Positions 1 to 12,571 of a stretch of 64,000 bases of DNA are shown here, one piece after another (positions within the stretch are counted from its first letter, which is position 1; the number at the start of each line of letters is the position of its first letter). The position numbers were made by a program, and so were the translations under genes. The DNA is from Branchiostoma floridae (taxonomy: Eukaryota; Chordata; Leptocardii; Amphioxiformes; Branchiostomatidae): contig NC_049990.1 of NCBI RefSeq assembly GCF_000003815.2, positions 19,511,258 through 19,575,257 on the forward strand, read 5' to 3'. Under the pieces are notes generated by a model, which was given only the letters and a program-made list of their open reading frames with translations, did not search any database and was not told where the DNA came from.

Positions 1-3000
1 ATATATAATTTACTACAGGTTAATGGAGCAGCTAGCCCAGCCAGATCTGTCACTTAAACAGCCAAATTAGCTCCTCCCCCTAACTGCCTCAAGCATCATT
101 AACAGTGTTTTGTCGTCCACAGCGTAACTAAATGTCATTTCACCAGGAGCGACGTGAACAGTAGTTAAGTCAGGCATGTTTTGACATCTTCTTCAAATTC
201 TAATTGGAATCGAATTCATCGTAAACAATTCATATCTGTGAGCAAAAATATCTTTCTATGTCTGCTCCAAAAGTGCTATAGCACTCAGGGTATTAAAATA
301 CGCTTTTCAAAATATGTTTTCATCTGTGAAACATGAATAAAGACAAGCCGAGAATATCTGACAGATTTACGATTTTGTTTTTCACAGGGACTGATGACGA
401 AACCATATACAACTCCTGTGACGTTACACAATTTCAAATCATTATAATCCTATGTATTGTGCATTTTCCTAACGATTTATGTGCCATTTATGCCCAGTTT
501 TTGAGAATTGTTGTTATCAAGACTATCTTTACGAATTCATTGTAGACTTTTTAGGGGGGTGCGGTGTTTAATACCCTTGACACCTGATTGACGAGATGAA
601 CTGGGCTCTACGACAGTCGCCATTTTGACACTTTTCATACTTCTGAGTTACTGCTATGGTCATAGCTACACTCTCTCAGCTTAAAACTTTACATCATGGA
701 ATAAAAGATACAAGAGGTATTTTAGCGGCAAGCTACCTTCTCTTTTGAGTATAACTGGGCAACTACTGTTGCAAAGAGACGACGCCGGGAAAGTAGAGCG
801 TTGATGCAAGCGAAGCGCTAAAAGCGCCTTCACGATTAGGGTGCCATAAAACATCATTTTTATTCCCGTCACAAAGAACCTAAGCTTATGTTGAAAATAT
901 CGAAACAACGACACCGCACCACCATCGATATCCCCAACCCCACAAAATAAACGTCGCCGCTTCCGAAGGTGGAGGCTATGGCAATGAACGGTCAATTTGT
1001 AACGTAAAATTTGAAGATAACTACCAGCAAACGACTTTACAAAAGGGATCGAGAATGCGCCCCTCCCTCTTCTGGTTGACTTATCACAAAACTGGAATAT
1101 TAGATAGTCTATGAGAACCGCCAAAAACGACCCCACAAAAGTGATCGAGAATGCGCCCCCCACCCTCTTCTGACTGACTTATCACAAAACTGAAAAATTA
1201 GGTAGTCTTACATACTACTCTATATTCGTTAAATGATTTCCTGACAAACAGCGAGCGCAAACCGTAGTTGTAGAATGACACAGCACTCACATTATCGTCG
1301 GGTTACCACAAGCAACTTTCATTAAACAATTACTCTTCTTTCTGTGCATAAATGATCTAACAAATCAGCTTGGTTCAAATGTGAAATCTATGGTTTAGCG
1401 CATGATATAACTGATTTCACGTCCGCCAAATTATATGAAATCATCAAGAAATGGCTAAGAAAATGACAAAAATAGGTCAATCCCCATAGTACTTTTATTA
1501 GCAATGTGAAAATATCATAATGGCTTACAGCGTGTCACGTTGTGTCTTCCACATGTACAAACAAACATACTGACATAGGAAAAGGACAGTGAACACGAAA
1601 GTTTTTTTTTTTAAACAAACGGATCTAGGTGCAACTTTCTTCAAGTTTTGTGGTCAGAGTTGATCAACATGAAACCAACCGGTATCTTGACGTTAAATTG
1701 GTAACTGACCAAAGATTGGGTGTATAGCTTATTCAATAAATAGGTAAGTCTGAGTTGACACTATTAGTAATCAAACATAGCTAAAACCTTAATCCACCTA
1801 CATACTTGTTCAAAATTCCAAGACTGTTTAGAATATGATGTTTGTATTACTCCGTGGTGTCTTTAGCTGCCAGGCATTTTGAATTTGATTTCTTTTGTGT
1901 AGCAGATAAATATGGATGTTTGTAGATGTAATCACATTTTTCAGCAATAACTATTACAAGTATAAAAAGCAATCAAAGCGATTGGTACCTCTTCTATATT
2001 CATTGGATTTTGATGCCTAAATTTGCATAAACATATCCTAGTTTGTGGTCATACAAAATCATATGCATTGTATAAATGGGGTTAATTTGCTTTTTTTGTG
2101 GAGAGTGCTAGACGTCAAGTGGGACAATTAAATGCTTTATCGTCGTCCAAGAATACAGTTCTACAAATGAGTTATGTCTTCTACATTATGCTTTAATCTT
2201 TAGATTTTCCTTTAAAGTATGTTTGATGATTTCGGGCATTACTGATTATTTTGGTGTTTACTTTCTGTCACAAATAGCAGACCACGGCCTCCCGTCGTTC
2301 CCAGACGGTTCCTTAATAGATAAGAATTGTTGTCAGTCATAAGAAGGACTCTTATTCCCTGTCAAATGTTGTCCTCTGGTTGGCTGCGCACAGCCAGCCG
2401 AAAGTTATTTTCTTTAATAGCTTATTGGTGGTTGAAATATTGATTGTGGAAGGGTTGGGCTGTTAAGAAGGGTTTGTAAGATGGTTTAGAATTTGTAGGA
2501 AGAAAGTATTTGTGTAATTAGGAGTCAAATTCGTTTCCCACCTACGCCATGACCATTGCTAAATTTGGTTACAACTATTTTCAAACCTACTATAACTCAC
2601 CCCAGGCCCTTCGTCTCATTTCCAAGTTGCAACTCTTATAGAAAATGCTGTTATTACAAACTCAAAAGTCACTTAGCAAGGGTTCAGCAAAGGTTGGTCA
2701 CTGGCGGACGAGAAAGGTGACTGCATTATGTTGCAGACAACTAAAGCAAAATAGTTCACATGCCATTTTACTAGAATAGGCGTGTACAGTTTTCGTACAA
2801 TTTTTGCACCAGTTTTTGTCAGACAAATTCATCCGTTTCAAAACATATTTGTGAGTACCTATATTAGTACTAGCTAGTAATTTATATTGACGGGCGAAAT
2901 TGGAAAATTAAAGATAGTTCGATATGTACCCATCTGTTAAACATGGCAAAACATAAACAGGGCAATTTTTGGCAGATTTGCGACTTTGTTTTTTTTTACG

Positions 3001-5468
3001 GGACTAGACGAGGAACCCGTGTCTTAAACTTATATTCTGTTGTGTCTATGTAGCTATCTTTGGGTTTCTTTCGTACAAATCATTTTGTCGCGTGCTATCC
3101 TCGGACCTTTTGTGAATTATTCTCAAATTGAATGCGTTTTTACACCTGTGTTATTATAGTATCTGCGCTATGTATCCATTTTTACACGCTTAAGACTTTT
3201 TGGTTAATGCCATGATCTTAACTCCATTGTCCCTGGTTCAAAACAGTTTAATTGTATGGGGCTATCTTTTGTAACCAAGTTACCTAATGTGTCGCAGGTA
3301 AGAAATAGTTGTTGTGGTAAATAGGCATGGCTTAGGGCTTACTATCCACCCCCTACCTACATTAGCTGTGTGGTGACCGGGAAGGAGAACGGGAAAGTCT
3401 CAAATGTGCGGCAGGGACGTAAACAGCAATAGCGACGGCAATATTCTGATGTAGACGATTTTCAAATTAGCCCATGCAGGTATCAACTAAAAGGAATTTC
3501 ATTGTAAAACCATATGGTATTCGAAAGGATAGTTTGTTTTTATTCTTGTCTAACTGGAACATCACAGCTGCAACATTTGAGAAACTCCTCATTTTTAGAT
3601 GCAAATATAGTGTGTCAACCGTGGAAGCCCAGCGTAGACACGAAAACAAACTAAAATTTGATCTATCTTAAGTTAGTTATACCTACATGCAGCATACGGA
3701 CTGTGCAACACAATTTATTATTCCTGGCAATCAGCCAGTCACTGAATCTGGGCGTTAGTACGCATGCGCACGACAAGAAGTATTTGGATCCCAAATTCAA
3801 TTGATGGGAGCTACACCAACCAGATCTGTCGCTTAAACAGCCAAATTAGCCCCTCCCCCTAACTGTCTCAAGCATCATAAACTGTGTTTTTGTCGTCCAC
3901 AGCGTAACTAAATGTCATTTCGACGTGAACAGTAGTTAAGTCAGGAATGTTTTGACATCTCCTTCAAATTCTAATTGGAGTCGAATTCATCGGATACATA
4001 TCTGTGAGTACAAATATCTTTCTATGTCCGCTCAGAAAGTGCTTTAGCACTCAGGGTATTAAAATGCGCTTTTCAAAATATGTTTTCATCTGTGAACATG
4101 AACAAAGACAAGCCGAGAATGTCTGACAGATTTACGATTTTGTTTTTCACGGGGACTGATGACAAATTAATATTAAGTATCTATGTATTGTGCATTTTCC
4201 TAACGATTTACGTGCCACTTTGTGGCCAGTTTTTGAGAACTGTTATCATTAAGACTATATTTACGAATCCACTGTAGACCTTTTTTGTGGGTATGTGGTG
4301 TTTAATAATTCTTACACCTGATTGACGAGATGATAAGTTTGAACCGTGTTCAACGACGGTCTCCACTTTGACACTGAGTTGCTGCTATAGTCACAGTTAC
4401 ATTGACTCTCTCAGCTTAAAACTTTACATCATAAAATAAAAGATACAAGATGTATTTTAACGGCAAGCAAAGAGACGACGGCTGGAAAGTAGCGCGTTGA
4501 TGAAAGCAAATCGCAAAAAAGTGCAGACAAGATTGGGGTGCCATAAAACATCATTTCTATTCTATTGTTTTCATACTAGTTATATCATGCAACATGTAAA
4601 AGTGATACTGAGAGAACAACAAAATACTCAAAATGTGAAGAAAAGTCGTTTCTTTTCTTTATGATTCGTTGGGAAATCTATAAAATTTCAGGTCACATAG
4701 AGTTTGGCGAGAGCGCCGTCCCAGTGGAAAGGGGGCATAACAAACTCAAAAGTCACTTACCAAGGGTCAACAAAGGTCGGTTACTGGCGGACGAGAAAGG
4801 TGAATTAGGGACCCTGTCTAACTGCCTGGAGCATTCTTAACAACAGATTGCATCATGTTGCAGACAACTAAAAGTGATTTATGCCACATGCCTTACACTA
4901 CAATAGGCGCGTACAGTTTTCGTATAAAACTGGCTTTAGTTTTTGCCAGACAAATTCATCAGCTGCAAAACATACCAGTTAGACGTATATACAGTAGTAC
5001 TAGTACTTTGTCTGAATGAACAGAATGGGAAAATTAAAGATAATTCCATATGTTCCAATCTGTTAAACATGAACAAAAGACAAACAGGGGAAACTTTGGC
5101 AGATTTACGACTTTGTTTTTCACGGGAACAGACGAGGAACCCGTGTCTCATAATTATATTCTGTTGTTTCTATTCACTTTTTTTCGAGTTCCTTTCATAC
5201 GAATCATTTTGTCATGCGTGCTACGGTTTCCACGGACCTGTTGTAAATTATTCTCAAATTAAGCGCGTTTTTACACCTGTGTAATCATACTATCTGCGCT
5301 CAATAGCTTTGTTTGCACGCTTAAGACTTTTTGGTTAATTTCATGATTTCTAACTACATTGTCCCAGCTTTAAAACAGCAGTATTGTAAATTGGGCTATT
5401 TTTGTAAATAAGCCACCTAATGTGTCGCAGGGCCACGATAGTTGTTGCGGTAAATATGCGTGGCTTTG

Positions 5469-5721
5469 TACCCCTTTCCAGTAGGCCGGCGCTCGAACCG
5501 CACTCTCCCTGCGACCTAAAATTTGACATTTTACCCAACGAATTGTATCGAAAAGAATCGAATCTTGTTACACTTTGTGCGTTTTGTTGTCTTCTCAGTC
5601 ACATTTTTACGTTTTGTATGTTATTCTCAGTGAAGTTGAAGGAGTTGAAGGATAGACATATCCTATGTAGGTCGCAGTGAGAGCGCAGCATGATCGCCGT
5701 CCTAGTGGAAATGGGAACTTA
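5469..5721. mobile_element. MITE-like element with TCCACTAGG-type ends, copy 1
   Basis: The left end (ACCCCTTTCCAGTAGGCC...) and right end (...CGCCGTCCTAGTGGAAATGG) are imperfect inverted repeats of about 50 bases, both running into CTGCGACCTA. No open frame is present. The interior stretch near 5566-5640 resembles interiors of the elements at 21071 and 27937, so they appear to belong to one non-autonomous family. Confidence 0.6.
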
Positions 5722-7204
5722 TACCCCCGTCACATTATATACGATCTTCGGACTTACTTCGCAATCGCAGGAAGGTCGGCTGATGTTAAAATCTTAGGAT
5801 TGTCTTGCGTATTTTTCGCCCCAAAACTGTCCCTGTCACATATACGCGAGGCTCGTGCGATAGTCTGTGAATAAAATATAAATCTTTGATAATGAACCTC
5901 CCATGGACTCTTGCCCTCGGACAAGGTAACACAAATCGTTCCTCACAGAAAGGTAAGATATCAATAAATGTTGTTTCTTTGCTGTCGTAATCTTTTTAAC
6001 CAATGGATGGAATGCGCGGGCATAATAGAAATGACGAAAGAAAAGAAATTGTGTCACAAAGGCAGCCTACATACTACCACAGGGGCCACAATGTTAGAAT
6101 TACCCTCACATTCCTAGGCATTCAATATTTGTAAACGAACGGAAGTCGGGCGAATGTCGTCTGAAGGTCGCCCGACTGACGGGCGTTCGCCATCGGATTT
6201 GCGCTCGATGATTTTGTTTTTAAATCTGGGCTTCATCTAAGCAGTTAATGTAGAAAAGGAATGTAACAGTTTAACCTCAGATGTTGATTTTTTTGATAAC
6301 TCTAGATATTACTTTGGGTAGCAGCTGTTCTGCAGAAGGCTGCACTTTGCCCCAGGTTTGTTATTTTGCCTGTCAGAATTTTTATTTGTTTGCGGGTGAG
6401 AAGGGCCATTATGTTTTCTCCCAGTCTCATTATCACCATGAAGTCAAATTTTTGGAGAGTTTTATCCTAGAAACATGTGCAAAGTTGTTCCTGCCTCGAG
6501 GTCTTATTAATGTATTAAGTACCTACCAGAATTAAACGGCTACATGAAACTGCGCATATAGCGGTTAAAAATTCCCTTTTATACATCCCAACTGACTTCG
6601 AGTGTCAAAGGGATAAAAGCTTATTCATCAACAAGGCCAAACCACCACGCTTTCACTTTTCCATGCCAAGTAAGGATCAACAAAATGAGGAAAACACCCA
6701 TTCACGGAGGTACCTTAATAAGACCTTAAAGTCTTTAAGAGTGAATGTCTGTAAGGGTCAAACAATGGTGGCAGGGGTCAAAAAATAGATTTGGCTCGTA
6801 TTTTGCACAGTGATAGTACTTGGTACACAACCCCTCAAAATAGCTTTCTTTCTGCTCAGAACCTCTCGTTGCTATGGCAACAGGCCAAAGAAGTTTATGG
6901 GCCATTTTTCCAGATTTTGGCATGTAAAAAACATGAAAATTGGCCAACTTTAGGGCACTAATACTGATCAATGCTTTAACTTACAAACAAAAGCAGAATG
7001 TCCTGATTAGAGCAATGCCTGAACTTGCATTAAATAGCAGAAAAGTTAATCTTCTGTAAAATCTATGGTCATGGGCAACCTGAATGCAATACACTGTTTT
7101 CACGTTGTGAAAAAACTGAAATTTTGCCCAACTTTGAAGCACTGAAAGTCCGTAAGTGTAAAGATTTTTCGCTTGCAATTCACACCAAATAATAACCCAC
7201 TAAA

Positions 7205-8400
7205 GAGCTATTAGATGAATGCTTGCAAAGTTTGGGTTCTTGTTTTGTTGCTACGCAATTATCCTTTAAAGTGGGTCAATTTTCATGATTTTGAGAAAAT
7301 GTCATTTTTTGCTATCTTTGAACTACTGTAAGTTCTAAACCAAACTTGTTCTGTTATTGGAATTTATTTGAAAGATAAACCAATATATTGTCTATTAAAT
7401 GCATGCTTGTAAAGTTTGCGTTCATGTTTTGTTGCTAGGCAAACTGTCCTTTAAAGTGGGTCAATTTTCATGATTTTGATATGTCATTTTTGCCATTTGT
7501 GCACAATCATAACTTCCAAACCAAACTTGTTCTGTTATTGAAACTTACATCAAATATAAACCAATATATTGTCTATGAAACTCATGCTTATTAAAGTTGT
7601 GTTCTTATTTCGTTGCTCCGTAATTGTCCTTTAAAGTAGGTCATTTTTTATGATTTTGACAAAATGTCAATTTGTGCCATATTTGAGCTATTGTAAGTTC
7701 TAAACCAAACTTGTTCTGTTATTGGAATTTATTTGAAAGATAAACCAATATATTGTCTATTAAATGCATGCTTGTAAAGTTTGCGTTCTTGTTTTGTTGC
7801 TATGCAATTGTCCTTTAAAGTGGGTCAGTTTTCATGATTCTGATAATATGTCATTTTGTGCCATCTTTGCACAATCATAACTTCCAAACCAAACTTGTTA
7901 TGTTATTGGAATTTACTTGGAATGTAAACCAATATATTGTTTATCAAAGGCACGCATGTAAAGTTTGGGTACTTGTTTTGTTGGTACACATTTCCCCTTT
8001 GAAGTGGGCTGATTTTCATGACTTTGATGATATGTCATTTTTGCTATATTTGAACTATCATAAATTCTAAACCAAAATTTTTGTGTAATTGAAATAACCA
8101 ATATATTGTTTATCAGATATATGCTTATATTTGAGTTCTTGTTTTGTTGATACACAATTGTCCTTTCAAGTAGTTCAATTTTCGTGACTTTGATAGTTAT
8201 TTTGTGCTATATTTGCACAGTGATAAATTCCAAACCAAACTTGTTCTGTAACGGAAATTTGCTTGAAATATAAACCAATACATTGTCTATCAAATGCATG
8301 ACTATGCACAGTTGGGGTTCTTGTATTCTAGCAGAATACGTACATGTCCCTATAAGTAGGTCGTTTTTCGCACTTATCCTAAAACATGTTTTTGACAATG
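7205..8400 (+). repeat. About seven tandem ~180-bp units in the left transposon arm
   Basis: A unit with the phrases AAACCAATATATTGTCTAT, TGCTTGTAAAGTTTG, TGTCCTTTAAAGT and CAATTTTCATGATTTTGA recurs roughly every 175-185 bases, at about 7214, 7401, 7582, 7765, 7945, 8115 and 8290. Divergence between units grows toward the centre of the element. The same unit occurs inverted in the right arm. Confidence 0.8.
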
Positions 8401-9469
8401 GCGATACACCAGACATGGTAGTCTTCATTTTTATAGAATTAATGTAACACTAACAATGTGTAACCAAACTAAAGAAAAACAAACATTTAAAGGGATTCTA
8501 TACAGTCATGCTCGTTGTTAAAGTCAGATGCATCTACTCTGAACTTCTGAACATTCTACTAGATTTGCAGTTGAACCTCCTTGTCTACAGTGACTTAAGT
8601 TAAACATGCTTGCGTCCCCACAAATATTGACTCCCGAAGACTTAACTTGTGTTTTTCATCAAACTCTGTGCATCTTTCCACTTACAGTGCCATGCTCATG
8701 TGAACAATATGTACACCCTCTGCTATTTCTGTGTACTTATTTTGACCATGGACAGGAACTTATATAGGTAATCTTGAAGATTGAACTGTGAGCCCTGAAA
8801 TGTGAGCACTTTTATGTAGATGTGTCGTCAATAATCACTGCCGGTGTATAGTCAGCATTTGTGGAAAAACCTTAAGAGTACCCAAGTTCCTGCCATTGTT
8901 CAAAATGAATACTGGCCACAGACATTGCAGAAGTTGACCAAACGCATGTTTGTCTTATATGCATGCTACTGTGAATAGAAAGACACACTGATATTGGTGA
9001 TATTTGTTCAAAGTAGAAACAAGTTAAGTCTTTGAGATTCAATATTGTGGGAAGCAAACATAAGACTGTAGACTGTAGTCATACACGAGTATACGTAGCG
9101 TGCGTAGCTGCAGAGATATCAGAATGTTTGGAAGTTCTGAGTGGATGCATCTGACACACCCTCCTATGACTAGGGCTAATCCCACGGCATACGCAAAAGC
9201 CTTACGGTATCAGTGAGACATTTGTTTGTGCCACTGGATTATGATTTATCCCTGCATGAAAGAGGGGATGAGGGACATTGAAGACGAGTATTACTTTGTG
9301 TAGAATCTCTACAACTTTTTTTTTTCTTTATGGTGATAGCGTGTTTGTTACATTGTTTCTATAAAAAAACAAAGACTGTGACATGTGTATTACAGTAACT
9401 GTTTTTTTTTCAACAACAAGATTAGTGGAATACGACCTACTTCAGATATGTGCATACTCTGCTAGAATA

Positions 9470-10060
9470 CAAGAACCTGAAATGTGCAGGCATGCGTCTG
9501 ATGGACAATATATTGGTTTATATTCCATGTGAATTTCAATTACAGAACAAGTTTGGTTTGGAAGTTATGATTGTGCAAAGATGGCACAAAATGACATATT
9601 ATCAAAATCATGAAAATTGACCTACTTTAAAGGACAATTGCGTAGCAACAAAACAAGAACACAAACTTTACAAGCATGCATTTGATAGACAATTAATTGG
9701 TTCATCTTTCAAATAAATTCCAATAACAGAACAAGTTTGGTTTGGAACTTACAATAGTTCAAAGATAGCAAAAAATGACATTTTCTCAAAATCATGAAAA
9801 TTGACCTACTTTAAAGGACAGTTGCGTAGCAACAAAACATGAACGCAAACTTTACAAGCATGCATTTGATAGACAATATATTGGTTTATCTTTCAAATAA
9901 ATTCCAATAACAGAACAAGTTTGGTTTAGAACTTACAGTAGTTCAAAGATAGCAAAAAATGACATTTTCTCAAAATCATGAAAATTGACCCACTTTAAAG
10001 GATAATTGCGTAGCAACAAAACAAGAACCCAAACTTTGCAAGCATTCATCTAGAAGCTCT
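9470..10060 (-). repeat. Inverted ~180-bp units in the right transposon arm
   Basis: Three to four copies of the left-arm unit lie here in reverse orientation, recognised by ATAGACAATATATTGGTTTA, CAAACTTTACAAGCATGCA and CTTTAAAGGACAATTGCG. The arm has fewer units than the left one, so the arms are unequal. The centre (about 8420-9460) is single-copy and shows no coding potential. Confidence 0.75.
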
Positions 10061-10904
10061 TTAGTGGGTTATTATTTGGTGTGAATTGCAAGCGAAAAAT
10101 CTTTACACTTACGGACTTTCAGTGCTTCAAAGTTGGGCAAAATTTCAGTTTTTTCACAACGTGAAAACAGTGTATTGCATTCAGGTTGCCCGTGACCATA
10201 GATTTTACAGAAGATTAACTCTACTGCTATTTAATGCAAGTTCAGGCATTGCTCTAATCAGGACATTCTGCTTTTGTTTGTAAGTTAAAGCATTGACCAG
10301 TATTAGTGCCCTAAAGTTGGCCAATTTTCATGTTTTTTACATGCCAAAATCTGGAAAAATGGCCCATAAACTTCTTTGGCCTGTTGCCATAGCAACGAGA
10401 GGTTCTGAGCAGAAAGAAAGCTATTTTGAGGGGTTGTGTACCAAGTACTATCACTGTGCAAAATATGAGCCAAATCTATTTTTTGACCCCTGCCACCATT
10501 GTTTGACCCTTACAGACATTCGCTCTTAATAAGGTCATTCTCCATAATAAGCCTTGATTGTTTGGCGAAGGTATTTGTTTGTGGAACTCTAGTTTTTAGA
10601 TGAAAATATAGTGTGTCAACCGTTCAAGCTCAGCGTAGACACGAAAACAAACCAACTCAAATTTGATCTATCTTAAGTTAAATATACATACAGGCAGAAT
10701 ACGGAATGTGCAACACAACTTATCATTAAAATAATATAGTATGGTAATGAATTTCAAACTTAGTTTCCTGTCCAGAATAATATATATTGGTAAATATAAA
10801 TCCATGCACAAATTTACAACAACTAGAGAGATTAATACGAACTAAGTGATTATCAATATTATAAGAGCGGATTAAGAACGACAATATCTTATACCACATC
10901 TTTC

Positions 10905-11150
10905 TTACATGAAAAGCTATCTGCCATCACAAAATGCCAAGACCATGGCGCGTCAAGGGCAAAAGATTAAGGAAAATAAACTGCAGGATTTGCTGCAGTA
11001 CGAAGGTCAGGAAGCATATAATTGACTTTGACCTTCGGCTCTCCACATGCCAAAGCTCATTGCAGTCTATCCAGTAGTTAAGCTATGTTGACAACATATA
11101 TCTGGTAACACAAACAATCAAACAAACCTAAATACACACACACACATGGG
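10905..11150 (+). repeat. Dispersed repeat ending in a CA microsatellite
   Basis: A stretch with AAAAGCTATCTGCCATCAC, TTGACTTTGACCTTCGGCT and GTAGTTAAGCTATG ends in a short (CA)n run. Relatives lie at 19505-19750, at 12250-12545 inside another insertion, and at 28785-29095 in an intron of gene 1. Each ends in a CA-rich tract, which points to a transposable element that carries or seeds a microsatellite at one end. Confidence 0.55.
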
Positions 11151-11484
11151 ATCAATAAACAAAGAATACAATCTACGGCTATAAGTCAGGATGTTTAAGA
11201 GTGTTTCGGGGGTAGATGCAATACTTCTGGGGTCTGATCTGGCTGTAGGTCACGAGGAGAACTTTATTGCGAGACAACTGTACATGAACAATGTTTGGTA
11301 TCTTGTAAACTACCATATATTTCTATAACAATCCTAAAAAAATAATCATAGGAAAGTCACGCTTCTATTTTGTCGGAGAGAAGAAATGTTAAAGTTTCTG
11401 GACGTAAATCATCGCCGTCAGAAATATTTCTTGCTAAAAGTATTCACCCTTTTGTGTTTTAAACAGGTGGGGATTACCAAACTA

Positions 11485-12571
11485 ACTAGAGTTCGGCGAC
11501 CTCATACCTCCATGAAAATTTAGAGCTTTTGTAAATTTCATGCAACTGACTAAGACATTAACATAATTTATGCATGGTGTTGTTCATCATTGACAAACGT
11601 ACACATGTCACAATTATAAAATTCCCATTATTAATCATAAAGCGGTTTTGCAATGTCTACATAAATTATGCAAATAAGTTCCTCATTATCATATTTGGTA
11701 TCTGCTTATATTCCACCTATCATATTAACATGTGTTACATTTATTGAAGTCCAGTTATTGAAAACAATGGAATTATACAATTTCCTCATTAATTATGCAA
11801 ATTAACTCCTCATTTGCATAACATGTATATCATTATGAACATCTTTGCCTAAGGTACTTGCATGCATAATATGATGCCAATCCGTCAATCCTTTCTGCAG
11901 TTATCCTCTTTGGAATGTCTTGACAAAAACGCCCCTGCAGTTCCCAAATTAAATGTTAGGGGGCTGAAACTTACCCCACTTTGTCATGACACTAAAAGCT
12001 ATCTACCACCTAAATGCCACGACCATATCACGTACGGGACAAGAGATACATTGAAAAAATTGCTATGATAGAATATTCTCATTAATTATGCAAATATACT
12101 TCTATTTTGCATAATTAGTATTTAATCTTGTACAACATTGTCTAAGGTACCTACATACCAAAAATCATGAAAATCCGTTGTTCCCTTCTTGAGTTATCCT
12201 CGTCAGAAGGTTTTGACAAAAATGCCCCTGCTATCCCAAAACTAGACGCTAGGGGGCCAAAACTTACGTCATTTTTTCCTGAGCACAAGAGCTATCTAAT
12301 ACTTAAAAATCTTGACCATAGCATGTTCAGAACACCGAGATAGCAAAACCGAAAGTTGCGCTGCAGTACCAAGGTCACACACCAGGGGGCCCAAAATTGA
12401 CCTTGACCTTCGTCTTCCCAACTCCTACCCACATATTAAATATCATCGTAGTCCATCAAGAGGTTCTCAAGTTATGATGACCACAAATATGCGGACACAC
12501 AGACAGACACACACACAGACACACACACACACAGACACACTCAAAACTATACCTCCATTTTTTCATGGAGG
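11485..12571 (+). mobile_element. 1.1-kb insertion absent from array copy 2
   Basis: Copy 2 reads ACCAAACTGAAAAACAC where copy 1 has ACCAAAC-TA, then 1087 bases, then TA-AAAAACA, so the insert is flanked by TA (11483-11484 and 12572-12573). Near the ends lie inverted TACCTCCATGAAAA and TTTTCATGGAGGTA. Inside are two diverged tandem copies of about 300 bases (about 11785-12010 and 12076-12300), sharing ATTAATTATGCAAAT and TTTTGACAAAAATGCCCCTG-like phrases, then a CA/CAGA microsatellite. No transposase is visible. Confidence 0.65.
12497..12543. repeat. CA/CAGA microsatellite
   Basis: The tract runs as alternating ACAC and AGAC steps at the right end of the 1.1-kb insertion. The Thr/His-rich open frame crossing it is a repeat artefact. 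Confidence 0.85.

Larger units (their letters stand above)
6739..10525. mobile_element. 3.8-kb TTAA-flanked inverted-repeat DNA transposon (non-autonomous)
   Basis: The ends are long inverted repeats: GAGTGAATGTCTGTAAGG at the left and its reverse complement, with one mismatch, at the right. Similarity runs inward more than 450 bases (6739-7210 against about 10060-10525), then continues as tandem units. TTAA lies on both sides (6735-6738 and 10526-10529). Array copy 2 has one TTAA and no insert at the same place (19116-19119), which gives an empty site and fixes the boundaries. No transposase frame is visible; frames of 65-78 codons occur as mirror pairs in the two arms. TTAA targeting is known for piggyBac and some Sola elements; the family is not decided here. 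Confidence 0.85.

Noticed and set aside
333-545. Frames beginning MNKDKP (also at 4080, 13022, 16483, 20556) as small genes
   Set aside because: They are repeat copies whose C-terminal halves change by frameshift between copies, with no splice or domain support. They are noted only as a conserved core block.
681-1163. 160-codon minus-strand frame (and partners at 13543 and 22221)
   Set aside because: It lies in the array, changes length between copies by small indels, is partly displaced by the GC-rich insertion in copy 3, and has no domain.
6735-7178. Paired frames in the transposon arms (mirrored at 10086-10529)
   Set aside because: They are short, mirror each other because the arms are inverted repeats, and show no transposase motif.
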